Of a stretch of 64,000 nt of DNA, positions 39,443 to 48,830 are shown piece by piece. The number at the start of each line of letters is the position of its first letter. Position 1 is the stretch's first letter. The notes beneath the pieces are model-generated. The model saw only the letters and a list, made by a program, of their open reading frames with translations, was not told the DNA's origin and searched no databases. This DNA comes from Gammaproteobacteria bacterium (GTDB taxonomy: Bacteria > Pseudomonadota > Gammaproteobacteria > Pseudomonadales > Pseudohongiellaceae): the NCBI GenBank assembly GCA_009692305.1, contig SHZK01000003.1, positions 1 to 64,000 on the forward strand, in the 5' to 3' direction. The translations under genes were made by a program, and so were the position numbers.

Positions 39443-42400
39443 TTACATATTGCGTCTGTATTGGCCGCCGACTTCGAAGAAGGTGTCGGTGATTTGGCCG
39501 AGTGAGCAGAATCGGACGGCGTGCATTAGTTCGGCGAATACGTTTTCATTGTTTCTTGCTGACTGACGCAATCGTTCCAGCGCTACCCCACACTCGTTTT
39601 GGTGTTTGTGTTTAAATTCAGCCAGGCGCTTGAGCTGGCTTTGTTTTTCGGCGTCTGTTGATCGCGCCAGTTTCAATTCAAACTTGGATTCCGGTGCGTC
39701 GCTCAGGAATGTATTCACGCCGACCAGTGGCAGGCTGCCATCGTGTTTGCGATGTTCGTAGTACATGGATTCGTCCTGGATCTTGCCGCGTTGGTAGCCG
39801 GTTTCCATCGCGCCCAACACGCCGCCGCGTTCGGAAATACTTTCGAATTCTTTTAGCACGGCTTCTTCTACCAGGTCGGTCAGCTCTTCAATGATGAAAG
39901 AGCCCTGATTGGAATTTTCATTCAGTACCAGACCCCATTCCTTGTTGATGATGAGCTGGATTGCCATCGCCCGTCGCACCGACTCTTCGGTGGGAGTGGT
40001 AATCGCCTCGTCGTAGGCATTCGTGTGCAGGCTATTGCAGTTGTCATATACGGCGATCAGGGCCTGCAGTGTGGTGCGGATATCATTGAATGACATCTCC
40101 TGCGCGTGCAGCGACCGACCCGAAGTCTGGATGTGGTATTTCAGTTTCTGACTGCGTTCATTCGCGCCGTAGCGGAAACGCATGGCGGTAGCCCAGATGC
40201 GACGTGCGACGCGTCCCAGCACCGTGTATTCAGGGTCCATGCCGTTGGAGAAGAAGAATGACAGGTTATGGGCGAAGTCATCTACCTGCATACCCCTCGA
40301 AAAATAGGCTTCGACAAAAGTGAAGCCGTTGGCGAGCGTGAAAGCGAGCTGAGAAAGTGGGTTCGCGCCTGCTTCTGCAATGTGATAGCCGGAAATGGAC
40401 ACCGAATAAAAATTGCGCACATTGTTTGCTGTGAAAAATTCCTGAATATCACCCATCACCTGCAGACTGAATTCGGTGGAAAAAATGCAGGTGTTCTGCC
40501 CCTGATCTTCTTTCAATATATCTGCTTGTACGGTGCCGCGCACATTCGCGAGTGCGTGCGCCTTGATCACTGCATACTCGGCCTCAGAAGGTGTAGCGCC
40601 GTTTGCGGCGACGTGCCGGTCAACCTGCTGATCAATTGCAGCATTCAGGTACATCGCGAGAATTGTCGGCGCCGGACCGTTTATCGTCATGGACACTGAA
40701 GTGGAGGGATCGCATAAATCAAACCCTGCGTAGAGTTCCTTCATGTCATCCAGGGTCGCAATGGAAACACCAGAATTGCCAACCTTGCCATAAATGTCAG
40801 GACGTTCCGATGGATCGAAGCCATACAGGGTCACCGAATCGAATGCGGTGGATAGTCGCTTCGCCGCGGAATGCTCGGACAATTGCTTGAAACGCCGGTT
40901 GGTGCGAAAGGCGTCGCCCTCGCCAGCGAACATGCGTGTCGGGTCTTCCGTTTCGCGCTTGAACTGGAATACTCCGGCGGTGAAAGGAAATCTGCCAGGC
41001 ACGTTTTCGCGCAACAACCATTTCAGTTGTTCGCCATGATCCTCGAATCGCGGCAGTGCCACGCGCGGTATCTTCGTGCCAGACAGTGAGGTGCGCGTGA
41101 GGGCAGTGCGTATCTCACGATTGCGTACTTTTACTACGTATTCATCGCCGCGGTAGTCGGCTTGCAATTTTGGCCAGGTTTCCAGCAGACGGCGTGCGCG
41201 TGGGTCCAGCGCCTTGGATTTTGCAGAAATAAGTGGATCGAGATTCGCGCTATCAACGCTCGCTGCCTCCAGCATGGACTTGCTGGCCTGCAGTTGTTGC
41301 AGCTCCCGTGCGACCTGCGCCTGCTCGAACACTTGCGCATGGTAAGCGCGCACGCTCGCGGCAATTTCGGCGAGGTAGCGCTGCTGTTGCGCCGGAATAA
41401 TCAAGGTGCGCTGGCTGGAGACCTTGGTGGTAACGCGCGCCAACTTTGCCTTGAATGTGGGCAAGCCGTGCTGCTGCAGTTCGGTGACTAATGCCTGATA
41501 CAAGGCGGTAATGCCATCGTCATTGAATTTCGAGGCGATGGTGCCGAACACAGGCATATCACCGGGGGCGCTGCTGAACGCGGCGCGATTGCGCTGCACC
41601 TGTTTACACACATCCCGCAGTGCATCCTCGCTGCCCTTGCGGTCAAACTTGTTGATCGCGAATAGGTCGGCATAATCCAGCATGTCGATTTTTTCCAGCT
41701 GACTGGCGGCACCAAATTCCGGAGTCATCACATAAAGTGAGGTGTCAACATAGGGCACGATGCCGGCGTCACCCTGTCCGATGCCGGGGGTCTCCACAAT
41801 GATCAGATCGAAACCGGAGACGCGCAACGCATCCAGTATCTCGCGCAGACGCAGCGGAATTTCGATGGTAGCGTCACGTGTGGCCAGTGAGCGCATGAAT
41901 ATGTGCGGGTGACTGATGGCATTCATGCGGATGCGGTCGCCCAGTAAGGCGCCACCTGTCTTTTTTCGGGTTGGATCGATGGCGAGTACCGCGATCTTGA
42001 GCGCATCGCCGCTGTCTTGCCGGAAGCGGCGGATAATCTCATCCGTAGTTGAAGACTTGCCGGCGCCGCCGGTGCCAGTAATGCCCAGCACGGGAGTCTT
42101 GCTCGATTTTGCAGCGCTCGTTGCCAACTGTTCCAGATCGGCAGTTGCATAGAGCTCGTTTTCGAGAGCGGTAATGACACGGGTCAGCACCAGGCGATCG
42201 CCGGCCTTCAGTTGCTGCAATTGCGGCGGCGCGGGACGCTGCGGACCCTGCAAGCAACGGGCGAGCATGTCATCAATCATGCCTTGCAAGCCAATGGCCT
42301 GGCCGTCAGCGGGGGAATACAAACGCGTCACGCCGTACTGATGTAACTCCTCCAGCTCCGCCGGAATGATTACGCCGCCACCACCGCCGAAGATCTTGAT

Positions 42401-42715
42401 ATGTGAGGCACCCAGCTCTTGCAGCTTGTCGACAAGGTATTTGAAATATTCGATATGGCCGCCCTGATAGGAACTGATCGCGATGGCATCCACATCTTCC
42501 TGGATTGCCGCCTCGACGATTTCCTGCACAGAACGATTGTGAGCAAGATGTATGACTTCCACGCCGCTCGCTTGCAGGATGCGACGCATGATATTGATAG
42601 CAGCATCATGTCCATCAAACAGGCTGGCCGCAGTCACGAAGCGCAGCCAGCGCCGGGGCCGCGCAGCCATGTTGCTGATTGTTGGAGTTATTTCGGGGAA
42701 ATTGACAATGCTCAT
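39443..42715 (-). CDS. icmF: Fused isobutyryl-CoA mutase (IcmF-type)
   Basis: A 1090-residue single-chain adenosylcobalamin mutase with its own G-protein chaperone. The B12 domain has D34-x-H36 ([14 protein letters not shown]) and GGGGG near 110. The MeaB-like GTPase domain has Walker A GTGGAGKS at 214-221, a PGIGQGD switch and NKFD. The mutase TIM barrel fills about 560-1090, with RFPFTAGVF near its start. Length and order match IcmF, which interconverts isobutyryl- and n-butyryl-CoA and in some species pivalyl/isovaleryl-CoA; methylmalonyl-CoA mutases are not fused like this. It is monocistronic or first in a unit, with no acyl-CoA genes next to it. The B12 motif has Ala where DxHxxG has its final Gly. 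Confidence 0.94.
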   Translation of the reverse strand: MSIVNFPEITPTISNMAARPRRWLRFVTAASLFDGHDAAINIMRRILQASGVEVIHLAHNRSVQEIVEAAIQEDVDAIAISSYQGGHIEYFKYLVDKLQELGASHIKIFGGGGGVIIPAELEELHQYGVTRLYSPADGQAIGLQGMIDDMLARCLQGPQRPAPPQLQQLKAGDRLVLTRVITALENELYATADLEQLATSAAKSSKTPVLGITGTGGAGKSSTTDEIIRRFRQDSGDALKIAVLAIDPTRKKTGGALLGDRIRMNAISHPHIFMRSLATRDATIEIPLRLREILDALRVSGFDLIIVETPGIGQGDAGIVPYVDTSLYVMTPEFGAASQLEKIDMLDYADLFAINKFDRKGSEDALRDVCKQVQRNRAAFSSAPGDMPVFGTIASKFNDDGITALYQALVTELQQHGLPTFKAKLARVTTKVSSQRTLIIPAQQQRYLAEIAASVRAYHAQVFEQAQVARELQQLQASKSMLEAASVDSANLDPLISAKSKALDPRARRLLETWPKLQADYRGDEYVVKVRNREIRTALTRTSLSGTKIPRVALPRFEDHGEQLKWLLRENVPGRFPFTAGVFQFKRETEDPTRMFAGEGDAFRTNRRFKQLSEHSAAKRLSTAFDSVTLYGFDPSERPDIYGKVGNSGVSIATLDDMKELYAGFDLCDPSTSVSMTINGPAPTILAMYLNAAIDQQVDRHVAANGATPSEAEYAVIKAHALANVRGTVQADILKEDQGQNTCIFSTEFSLQVMGDIQEFFTANNVRNFYSVSISGYHIAEAGANPLSQLAFTLANGFTFVEAYFSRGMQVDDFAHNLSFFFSNGMDPEYTVLGRVARRIWATAMRFRYGANERSQKLKYHIQTSGRSLHAQEMSFNDIRTTLQALIAVYDNCNSLHTNAYDEAITTPTEESVRRAMAIQLIINKEWGLVLNENSNQGSFIIEELTDLVEEAVLKEFESISERGGVLGAMETGYQRGKIQDESMYYEHRKHDGSLPLVGVNTFLSDAPESKFELKLARSTDAEKQSQLKRLAEFKHKHQNECGVALERLRQSARNNENVFAELMHAVRFCSLGQITDTFFEVGGQYRRNM

Positions 42716-42787
42716 CGCTGCTAGTGTAGCCTAATACCGGGATCAGGGCACTTCGGTGTTGCAGCGGGCACAATATTAATCCGGTTG

Positions 42788-43702
42788 TTACTGAACAGGA
42801 TGTTTGTGCAAGAACTCGATGATGGCTGCTGCGGTCGCCTGCGGTTGCTCCATGCCCATTAGATGGCCTGCATTCTCAAGGTTAACGAGCGTAATGCGAT
42901 CACCGAACTCGGCCTGCATTTGGATGCCGTTCGCGGGAGGCGCAGTCTTGTCATCAAGTCCCTGTACGATGAGCATTGGACCATTGCCTCCAGCCCACCA
43001 TTCCTGCAGTGGCGTGTCGCGATTGGCCCGAGTCTGTGACGCCCGTGCTGCATTCCAGTATTGCAGGGTGCTGACAAATTCCTCTATTACCGAATCAGGA
43101 GTAGCGTCTGAGAACAGCGTGCGCCGGGCGAGACGAACTTTTTCAGCCACCGGCAATGCTGCATTGCCGAGTAATTCTCCCAGTTCGCCGGGTTCGGTGA
43201 GTGGCTCAGCCAATCCGCCAGCAGCGATTAATGTGATACTTGCCACTCTATCCGGAAAATCTGTTGCGACCACACGGGAAGTGCGATTGCCCAGCGCCCA
43301 GCCGATCAGGTGCGCCTTGGGAATGCCCAGGCTATCGATGATCGCCACAACATCCGCTGCGTAATCGTGCAGAGTCAGGTTTTCCAGACTGCCGGTGCTG
43401 CCCATAATTCCGCGCTGATTCACGGCAATCATGCGATAGCCGGCCGCTGCCAGCGCCGGACCGATATCACGATAGCGAGTGACGTCGCCGCCGGAGCCGG
43501 GCAGGGCAATAATGGTTTCACGCTCGCCATTGTCGCCCCACACCAGAGTATTGAGTTGGGCATGACCTATATCGAAAACGTGGGCAACAGGTTCGTCCGC
43601 GCTTGCAGCTGATACCGAGAGATGCAAGATAATTAGTAGTGCCGCGCGAGCGGACCATTGCTGCAGACCAGCAGTGAGCAAATGATTCATGGCAGAATCC
43701 AA
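42788..43702 (-). CDS. Exported alpha/beta hydrolase with altered nucleophile elbow
   Basis: 304 residues with a signal peptide (ALLIILHLSVSAASA). The alpha/beta-hydrolase fold is clear: the oxyanion segment IIALPGSGGDVTRYRDIGPALAAAGYRMIAVNQRG, the elbow HLIGWALGNRTSR near 134, IVQGLDDKTAPP with the acid Asp near 243, and the catalytic His in NAGHLMGME near 275. The elbow position that is normally Ser, Cys or Asp is Ala (G-W-A-L-G). The acid and His remain. It may be a non-hydrolytic member or use another residue. Start at 43702 or at the in-frame ATG at 43690. Confidence 0.75.
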   Translation of the reverse strand: MDSAMNHLLTAGLQQWSARAALLIILHLSVSAASADEPVAHVFDIGHAQLNTLVWGDNGERETIIALPGSGGDVTRYRDIGPALAAAGYRMIAVNQRGIMGSTGSLENLTLHDYAADVVAIIDSLGIPKAHLIGWALGNRTSRVVATDFPDRVASITLIAAGGLAEPLTEPGELGELLGNAALPVAEKVRLARRTLFSDATPDSVIEEFVSTLQYWNAARASQTRANRDTPLQEWWAGGNGPMLIVQGLDDKTAPPANGIQMQAEFGDRITLVNLENAGHLMGMEQPQATAAAIIEFLHKHPVQ

Positions 43703-43885
43703 TATAAAAATAGCTGAGGATTTAGATGGTAAACCCTCTGACCTTGGGAGAGCGACTGGTTTTTATCAAAAATTCCTGGTTCCCGGATTACCACTTGTTA
43801 CTCGTGTGTTGCGGCGGCTGGAAGCTTACCCATGGGAGGCACCGGCTGGCCGCCATTACCTTTGTCCTTAGGTGATTGCCTGAAT

Positions 43886-44041
43886 TCAGAACAGGTGGTT
43901 TGCGTAAGCAAACTCTAATCCCACCAGCAAGCTGACCAGAGCCAATTTAATAATGAACAGATATAGCTGCGTCTGGGGCGGAAGGCGGCTTAAAAATCTT
44001 TGCACGGGCAAATACAAATTGTTGTAGCGATGCATTTTCAT
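43886..44041 (-). CDS. Small single-pass membrane protein candidate (51 aa)
   Basis: A short open frame with a well-placed ribosome site (GAGGG about six bases before the ATG). The product starts basic and polar (MKMHRYNNLYLPVQRFLSRL), then has one hydrophobic helix of about 19 residues (LYLFIIKLALVSLLVGLEF) and a short polar end. I do not recognise the family. It lies between the alpha/beta hydrolase gene and the divergent LiaF-like/LytS/LytTR unit. It could be a leaderless membrane peptide linked to that sensor, but this is only positional. Confidence 0.4.
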   Translation of the reverse strand: MKMHRYNNLYLPVQRFLSRLPPQTQLYLFIIKLALVSLLVGLEFAYANHLF

Positions 44042-44278
44042 GTTGACCCTCATTTCAGAACTGGATTGCGCAAACGTGGAGCAATTCTATTCAGCATGAG
44101 CTCAGCGCGCAGCAACATTTCAGTCAATGCAGGTGCGGACTCGGTAAATGACGCGGACAGCGCCAAATTTATGCGCGGCGTCACTAGCCGGGGATAAGGC
44201 GCCATTAATCGAAATATTCATGAATCGTCAGTTGCTACCCTGTAGTCTGCGTACATCTGAACCAGAGGGTGATGCGTA

Positions 44279-45028
44279 ATGGTGGACTTTAATAAAGACA
44301 ACGGCAGAAAAACTGCGGCCTATGTCCTGATTGGTGTGGCGGCTTATATGGTGCTGGCCAATACCGGACTGTTGGACTGGATCGGCATCGGCGCGCTGGT
44401 GCGCTGGATGTTTCGGACCGCCTTTGACCTGTTGCCAGCCGCAATTCTTGTCATGGGAGTGCTCTGGATAGCTCGTTCGAAAGAAGGGGAGAAGCCTCTG
44501 GTCGCGTGGTTCATCACCATATTCGGCGGCATACTACTGGTCTCGCAGTTCGAGCTATTCGGTCTCTCATTCGGCGAAATGTTCCTGCCCATGTGGCTCG
44601 TTATCATCGCCTTCATGATCATGAATCCGCGCAATTTGCTGCCACGCCGGTTGAATATGCAGAACGATGAGTTGGCTGAGGATACTGGCACGATCCAATT
44701 GGTCGCCTTTATGGGTGGTGGCGAACTGGATTACACCTCGCGCAATCTGAAGGGCGGCGACATCGCATCAATTTGGGGTGGCTACCAGATCGATTTCTCT
44801 AATGCTGACATGGAAGGCGATTCCATGAGGCTGAACCTGTTCTGCATCATGGGCGGCGTCGAAATTACCATTCCCTCGAATTGGGAAGTGGAGAAGCGTG
44901 ATGCCATCTGCATCATGGGAGGGTTCGCCAACAAGACGAAATGCCTCGCAGAAGAACTGGATTTACCGCGCAAGAAATTGATCATTTCCGGCTTCGCTTT
45001 GATGGGCGGCGGCGAAGTGAAGAATTAG
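44279..45028 (+). CDS. LiaF-like membrane protein (DUF5668-type helices, toast-rack C-terminus)
   Basis: 249 residues. About four membrane helices fill the first 115 residues (AAYVLIGVAAYMVLA, LLPAAILVMGVLWI, PLVAWFITIFGGILLV, MFLPMWLVIIAFMIM). The C-terminal half is a soluble repeat-rich beta domain with recurring MGGGE, WGGYQ, IMGGVEI and IMGGFA turns, as in the LiaF/cell-wall-active antibiotic response family. In Firmicutes LiaF restrains the LiaSR two-component system. Here it is followed 36 bases later by a LytS-like kinase and then a LytTR regulator. A sensor-modulator role for envelope stress is inferred. GAGGGTGA precedes the ATG. Confidence 0.75.
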   Translation: MVDFNKDNGRKTAAYVLIGVAAYMVLANTGLLDWIGIGALVRWMFRTAFDLLPAAILVMGVLWIARSKEGEKPLVAWFITIFGGILLVSQFELFGLSFGEMFLPMWLVIIAFMIMNPRNLLPRRLNMQNDELAEDTGTIQLVAFMGGGELDYTSRNLKGGDIASIWGGYQIDFSNADMEGDSMRLNLFCIMGGVEITIPSNWEVEKRDAICIMGGFANKTKCLAEELDLPRKKLIISGFALMGGGEVKN

Positions 45029-45064
45029 GTCATCATCTTTCGACGCGCCGGGTAATTTTCCGTC

Positions 45065-46132
45065 ATGCATCCATTCTTTAATACCATCAATCGGATACTG
45101 GTACTGTTGGCAGGGTGGTTATTGCTAACAGTCAGCATCTGTGGGCTTATCAGCGTCACCTATGCTGCGACAATGTCCAATACGTTATTGCTGTTTACGC
45201 CCCTGTACCTGCTGTGCCTGATTCTGAATTTGCCGAATTACTATATCTGCCGGGGCTTGCCACTCGGGCAGACGCCTTGGTTGATGTTGTTAGGCAGTCA
45301 GGCATTAACGCTGTTCGCGATTGCTGGATTCTGGTCACTGGTTGGTACGGGTTACAGCGTCTATCTGGATGATATTCTGGTCCCGCCACGATTCAACGCA
45401 TTGTTCGAGACCAGTCGGCCGATGAATCTCGCAATCGTGGTAATCCAGTATGAAATCATTATTCTCGTGCATTACCTGTTCTTCGCGATCGGAAGATCCC
45501 GCGATCTGGAGCAGGCCGCCCTCCAGCAGAAATTATTGATCAGCGAGGCGGAACTGCAAACTCTCAAGGCGACCGTACATCCACACTTTCTGTTCAATGC
45601 ACTGAACACGCTCGCCAATATTTCCCTTTCATCTCCGGAGCAGGCCCATCGCTTCTGTTTGCTAATCGCCGACTTCCTGCGTTACAGCGTGGCGTATAGC
45701 AAGAAACCGGCAGTAACCCTGAATGATGAACTGGAACATGTGCAGAACTATCTTGGCATTGAGCGCGAGCGTTTCGGTAATCGACTCCAAACCAGATTCA
45801 CAATTGACGATGGGCTGCGCGAAACAAGTGTGCCTCCGCTGATTCTTTTTCCGGTGGTGGAAAATGCCATCAAGCACGGTATCGACAGTTGTCTCGAAGG
45901 CGGCACACTCGAAATGCTGGTGCGAGCGAAGGATAGTATGGTCATTATCGAAGTCACCAATCCAGTCGATGAGCTGGGCCGCAAACAAAAAGGCACCGGC
46001 CATGGGCTGTCTTCGGTGGAGCGGCGCCTGCGCAACTTCTATCGTGAGAAGGCGCTATTAAAGACGTTCCGGGAAAAAGGCCAATTCAAAGTGCAGATTT
46101 ATCTTCCGGTTTCCAACAAGCCGGCGGCGTAG
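45065..46132 (+). CDS. LytS-family (His_kinase) membrane sensor kinase
   Basis: 355 residues. Four membrane helices occupy about 8-142 with little periplasmic sequence, so the sensor is within the membrane or relies on a partner. The His_kinase domain has the phosphoacceptor in HPHFLFNALNTL (His174), an N-box VVENAIKHG at 265-272 and a G-box with GTGHGLSSVERR near 310-321. It sits between the LiaF-like protein and a LytTR response regulator, its presumed target. The architecture resembles AlgZ/YehU-type kinases. Confidence 0.88.
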   Translation: MHPFFNTINRILVLLAGWLLLTVSICGLISVTYAATMSNTLLLFTPLYLLCLILNLPNYYICRGLPLGQTPWLMLLGSQALTLFAIAGFWSLVGTGYSVYLDDILVPPRFNALFETSRPMNLAIVVIQYEIIILVHYLFFAIGRSRDLEQAALQQKLLISEAELQTLKATVHPHFLFNALNTLANISLSSPEQAHRFCLLIADFLRYSVAYSKKPAVTLNDELEHVQNYLGIERERFGNRLQTRFTIDDGLRETSVPPLILFPVVENAIKHGIDSCLEGGTLEMLVRAKDSMVIIEVTNPVDELGRKQKGTGHGLSSVERRLRNFYREKALLKTFREKGQFKVQIYLPVSNKPAA

Positions 46133-46251
46133 CGCAATTTGCGCTTGAGAGAATGTCATGTGCCTGTCAAAGTAATCAAGCTGCGTAATTGGCATTTCCC
46201 CATGCACGCAACGCCAGCTGAATCGATAATCAATACCAGGTTGATAAAAGC

Positions 46252-47010
46252 TTGAATCAAGTCATGCTAGATAAAATCAGAACCATCATCGTCGACGATG
46301 AGCCCCACGCGCGGCAGGGGCTGCAAAACGCGCTCGCCAAATTTGATGAGCTGGAAATAGTCGCTGTCTGCGAGAATGGGATGCAGGCAGTGAAGGCAGT
46401 GCATGAGTTAAGCCCGCAGTTGCTGTTTCTGGATATACAGATGCCGAAGCTGGATGGTTTTGATGTGCTGGAATTACTGGGTGAGCAGACCCCGCTCGTC
46501 ATCTTCGTCACGGGCTATGACGAGTATGCGGTAAAAGCCTTTGAGTCCAATGCGGTAGATTACCTGATGAAGCCGTTGGACCCGGAACGCCTGCGACAGG
46601 CTGTCAGCAAGATCACGGCTCGAGTTGCTTCCAATCAGCCCTCGCCAGTGCAGGCGCTGATGAAAGCACGGGGACGGGAACAAGTATCACAGCAACGTAT
46701 ACTCGTGCGTGATGGCAGCGATGTGCATGTGCTGGCTGTCGATAGCGTGTGTTATATCGAAGCCGCCGATGACTACGTCGCTATCCAGACCGAGACAGCT
46801 ACCCACATCAAGCTGGATCGCCTCAATAGTCTGGAGGAGAAACTGGATGCAAGGCTGTTCTGCCGCATCCATCGCTCCTATCTGCTCAACGTCAACTTCC
46901 TGGCCCGCATCGAAACCGAGTCCAAGGACAGCAGGATCGCCATACTCACCAATGACAAGCAACTGCCCATCAGTCGCAGTGGCTACGGTAGTCTGAAAAA
47001 GCTATTGTAA
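46252..47010 (+). CDS. LytTR-family response regulator
   Basis: 252 residues from a TTG at 46252; an ATG four codons later (46264) is an equal candidate, and neither has a strong ribosome site. The receiver domain has the acidic pocket VDDE near 15, the phosphoacceptor Asp61 in LLFLDIQMP, the conserved Thr in FVTGYDE and Lys in LMKPLDPERL. A LytTR DNA-binding domain follows from about 150 (RILVRDGSDVHVLAVDSVCYIEAADDYV, then FCRIHRSYLLNV). It is the output of the upstream kinase; targets are unknown, although the LiaF-like gene itself is a common kind of target in such units. Confidence 0.9.
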   Translation: MNQVMLDKIRTIIVDDEPHARQGLQNALAKFDELEIVAVCENGMQAVKAVHELSPQLLFLDIQMPKLDGFDVLELLGEQTPLVIFVTGYDEYAVKAFESNAVDYLMKPLDPERLRQAVSKITARVASNQPSPVQALMKARGREQVSQQRILVRDGSDVHVLAVDSVCYIEAADDYVAIQTETATHIKLDRLNSLEEKLDARLFCRIHRSYLLNVNFLARIETESKDSRIAILTNDKQLPISRSGYGSLKKLL

Positions 47011-47039
47011 GGCCTGACATAATCACACCAGCGCAGGTC

Positions 47040-48503
47040 ATGCCGTTGCGAAGTTTCCACAAACACCCATTGCGATGCCTGTTTGCAGTCAGTCTGCTCG
47101 CTGTCATTGGTTGCAGCGCAGTCCCTGGCGCAATCACTTCCACCGAACGCACCATTATCGTGTTGTATACCAACGATGAGCACGGCTGGATGGAGGGCGT
47201 GACGCCAGGGCAGGGAGCCGCGAACCTGTACGACCTTTGGATAACGCAAGAAGGATATTATCCGGAAGGCCCGTTCCTCATACTCAGCGGCGGTGATAAC
47301 TGGATGGGACCAGCCGTGTCTACTTCAGTCGAGGGTGAGAGCATGGTACAGGTGATGAATGCTATGCACTATGCCGCATCGGCAGTGGGCAATCACGAAT
47401 TTGATTTCGGTCTTGATGTCATGCAGGAGCGCATCGCTGAAGCCGATTTTCCTTACCTCAGCGCCAACACTTTCCGGCGCGACACAAAACAAGTACCGAC
47501 TGATCTCGGCATCGAACCATTTACAGTAGTCGACGTGCAGGGGCTGCGCATCGGCATCATCGGGTTGACCACAACATCAACGCCGCGAACTACCAACCCG
47601 ACCAATGTTGAGTCTCTCGAATTCGGTGACTACGAACAGGCGCTGCGCGCCACGGTGCCGGTGGTAAGGTCCGCAGGCGTCGATCTGTTGTTTGTCATTG
47701 CCCATGTCTGCATGGAACCGATTCGACAGCTGGCCGCGCTGCTGGACGATCTGGAAATCCAGATGATGGGAGCAGGGCACTGCAATGAGCTGGCAGCGGA
47801 ACAGATCAACGACACAGTCATTCTAGGTGGAGGTTCGCACCTCACGTCCTATGCCCGCGCATCATTTCAGTACGATCTCAATAACCGGCACTTGTCAGGC
47901 GTGGATTTTTCCGTACACCAGAATCAGGCTAGTGCTCTCGACCCAGATATTGCCGCAATCGTGCAATACTGGCAGCAACAGGCTGAAGCGGCCATGTCAG
48001 TCGTTATTGGTTTCAGTGCGATAGCAGTAGATCGACGCGATCCGTCGCTGCAGCAAACCTTCATCGATTCCTGGTTGCTCGCCGATGCCACTGCCGACGT
48101 GGCAATCAGCAATGGCGGCGGCATCCGGTCAGCGTTGCCCGCCGGACCGGTTACGGCAGGTTCTGTGTTTGGCATGCTGCCATTTGATAACACCATCATC
48201 GCCACCAGCCTCAGTGGTGCAACCCTCAAACAAGTGCTGGCAGCAGGCACCAGTCCGCAAGTGGCAGGGTTGCTACCAACGACAAACAATTGGGTCGAGA
48301 AGAAAACTGGCGCCGTGCTGGAAGACAAGAAACTGTACCGGGTGCTGGTGAACCGCTTCATGTACGCCGGTGGTGACAATTACGAGGGCATAGCCGCTGC
48401 CGACCCGGAAGGCTTCGACACTGGCATCAGTTATCGCCAGCCTTTTGTTGACTGGATCAAGGCCCAGAATTCGACAGCATCCAGCCCCCTGCAATTACAG
48501 TGA
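47040..48503 (+). CDS. Lipoprotein 5'-nucleotidase / metallophosphoesterase
   Basis: 487 residues. A lipoprotein signal peptide ends with the lipobox V-I-G-C at Cys25. The N-terminal metallophosphoesterase domain has YTNDEHGW near 43, GGDNWMG near 84, GNHEFDFG near 116 and GAGHCNE near 242 as metal ligands. The C-terminal 5'-nucleotidase domain has the SNGGGIRSALPAGPV substrate loop near 360 and FMYAGGDNY. It probably hydrolyses periplasmic nucleotides or related phosphoesters for salvage or phosphate supply. It starts 29 bases after the LytTR gene, so it may be part of that operon or its output. Confidence 0.88.
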   Translation: MPLRSFHKHPLRCLFAVSLLAVIGCSAVPGAITSTERTIIVLYTNDEHGWMEGVTPGQGAANLYDLWITQEGYYPEGPFLILSGGDNWMGPAVSTSVEGESMVQVMNAMHYAASAVGNHEFDFGLDVMQERIAEADFPYLSANTFRRDTKQVPTDLGIEPFTVVDVQGLRIGIIGLTTTSTPRTTNPTNVESLEFGDYEQALRATVPVVRSAGVDLLFVIAHVCMEPIRQLAALLDDLEIQMMGAGHCNELAAEQINDTVILGGGSHLTSYARASFQYDLNNRHLSGVDFSVHQNQASALDPDIAAIVQYWQQQAEAAMSVVIGFSAIAVDRRDPSLQQTFIDSWLLADATADVAISNGGGIRSALPAGPVTAGSVFGMLPFDNTIIATSLSGATLKQVLAAGTSPQVAGLLPTTNNWVEKKTGAVLEDKKLYRVLVNRFMYAGGDNYEGIAAADPEGFDTGISYRQPFVDWIKAQNSTASSPLQLQ

Positions 48504-48555
48504 ACGAAGCAAGCCGCACATCCACCAATTAAAACCTCCCAATTCCCGTTTGCTC

Positions 48556-48643
48556 GCAGGCTATAGGCTTATCCAGGTGAGTCTGTGGATGTCCAATTTG
48601 CAGGCTATAGGCTTATTCAGGTGAGTCTGTGGATGCCCAATTT
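48556..48643 (+). repeat. Tandem duplication, two 44-bp units
   Basis: Units at 48556-48599 and 48600-48643 differ at only two positions. Each begins GCAGGCTATAGGCTTAT and ends with the dispersed-repeat core ending CCAATTT. A further partial GCACCCAATTT copy follows at 48644-48654, suggesting slippage. Confidence 0.9.
48577..48601 (+). repeat. Dispersed intergenic repeat, copy A
   Basis: GTGAGTCTGTGGATGTCC followed by AATTTGC. Matches the family core GTGAGTTTGTGGCTGTCC. It lies 74 bases after the nucleotidase stop, inside the first tandem unit. Confidence 0.75.
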
Positions 48644-48645
48644 GC
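48621..48645 (+). repeat. Dispersed intergenic repeat, copy B
   Basis: GTGAGTCTGTGGATGCCC followed by AATTTGC; the second tandem copy of A. Confidence 0.75.
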
Positions 48646-48720
48646 ACCCAATTTGCACCCACCAATTTCCACCTTTTGCCCTAGGGATTGGGTCCCAACT
48701 ATTTAAACATAATTGTTGCA

Positions 48721-48739
48721 AATACGAACAATTCTCATT
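48721..48739 (-). promoter_or_regulatory. Fur box candidate
   Basis: On the minus strand the site reads AATGAGAATTGTTCGTATT, which agrees with the 19-bp palindromic Fur consensus at all but three defined positions. It lies about 90 bases before a TonB-dependent receptor of FecA type, where iron repression is expected. Confidence 0.6.
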
Positions 48740-48830
48740 TATATTGCGTGCACAGATTAACGGGGCTTGGCAAAAGTTAATAGTGCCATCCAGCCCCCCT
48801 GGATTGACTGCGCACTATCGGAGTATATAG

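Larger units (their letters stand above)
48504..48830 (+). other. Intergenic region upstream of the TonB receptor
   Basis: 327 bases without a gene. It holds a 44-bp tandem duplication containing two copies of the dispersed repeat, then GCACCCAATTT near-repeats, then the Fur-like site and the receptor start region. All are listed separately. Confidence 0.7.

Noticed and set aside
43689..43871. Plus-strand 60-codon frame opposite the hydrolase start
   Set aside because: Overlaps the 5' end of a real gene on the other strand and shows no recognisable motif.
48556..48654. CRISPR array
   Set aside because: The repeats are adjacent without spacers and there are no cas genes nearby.
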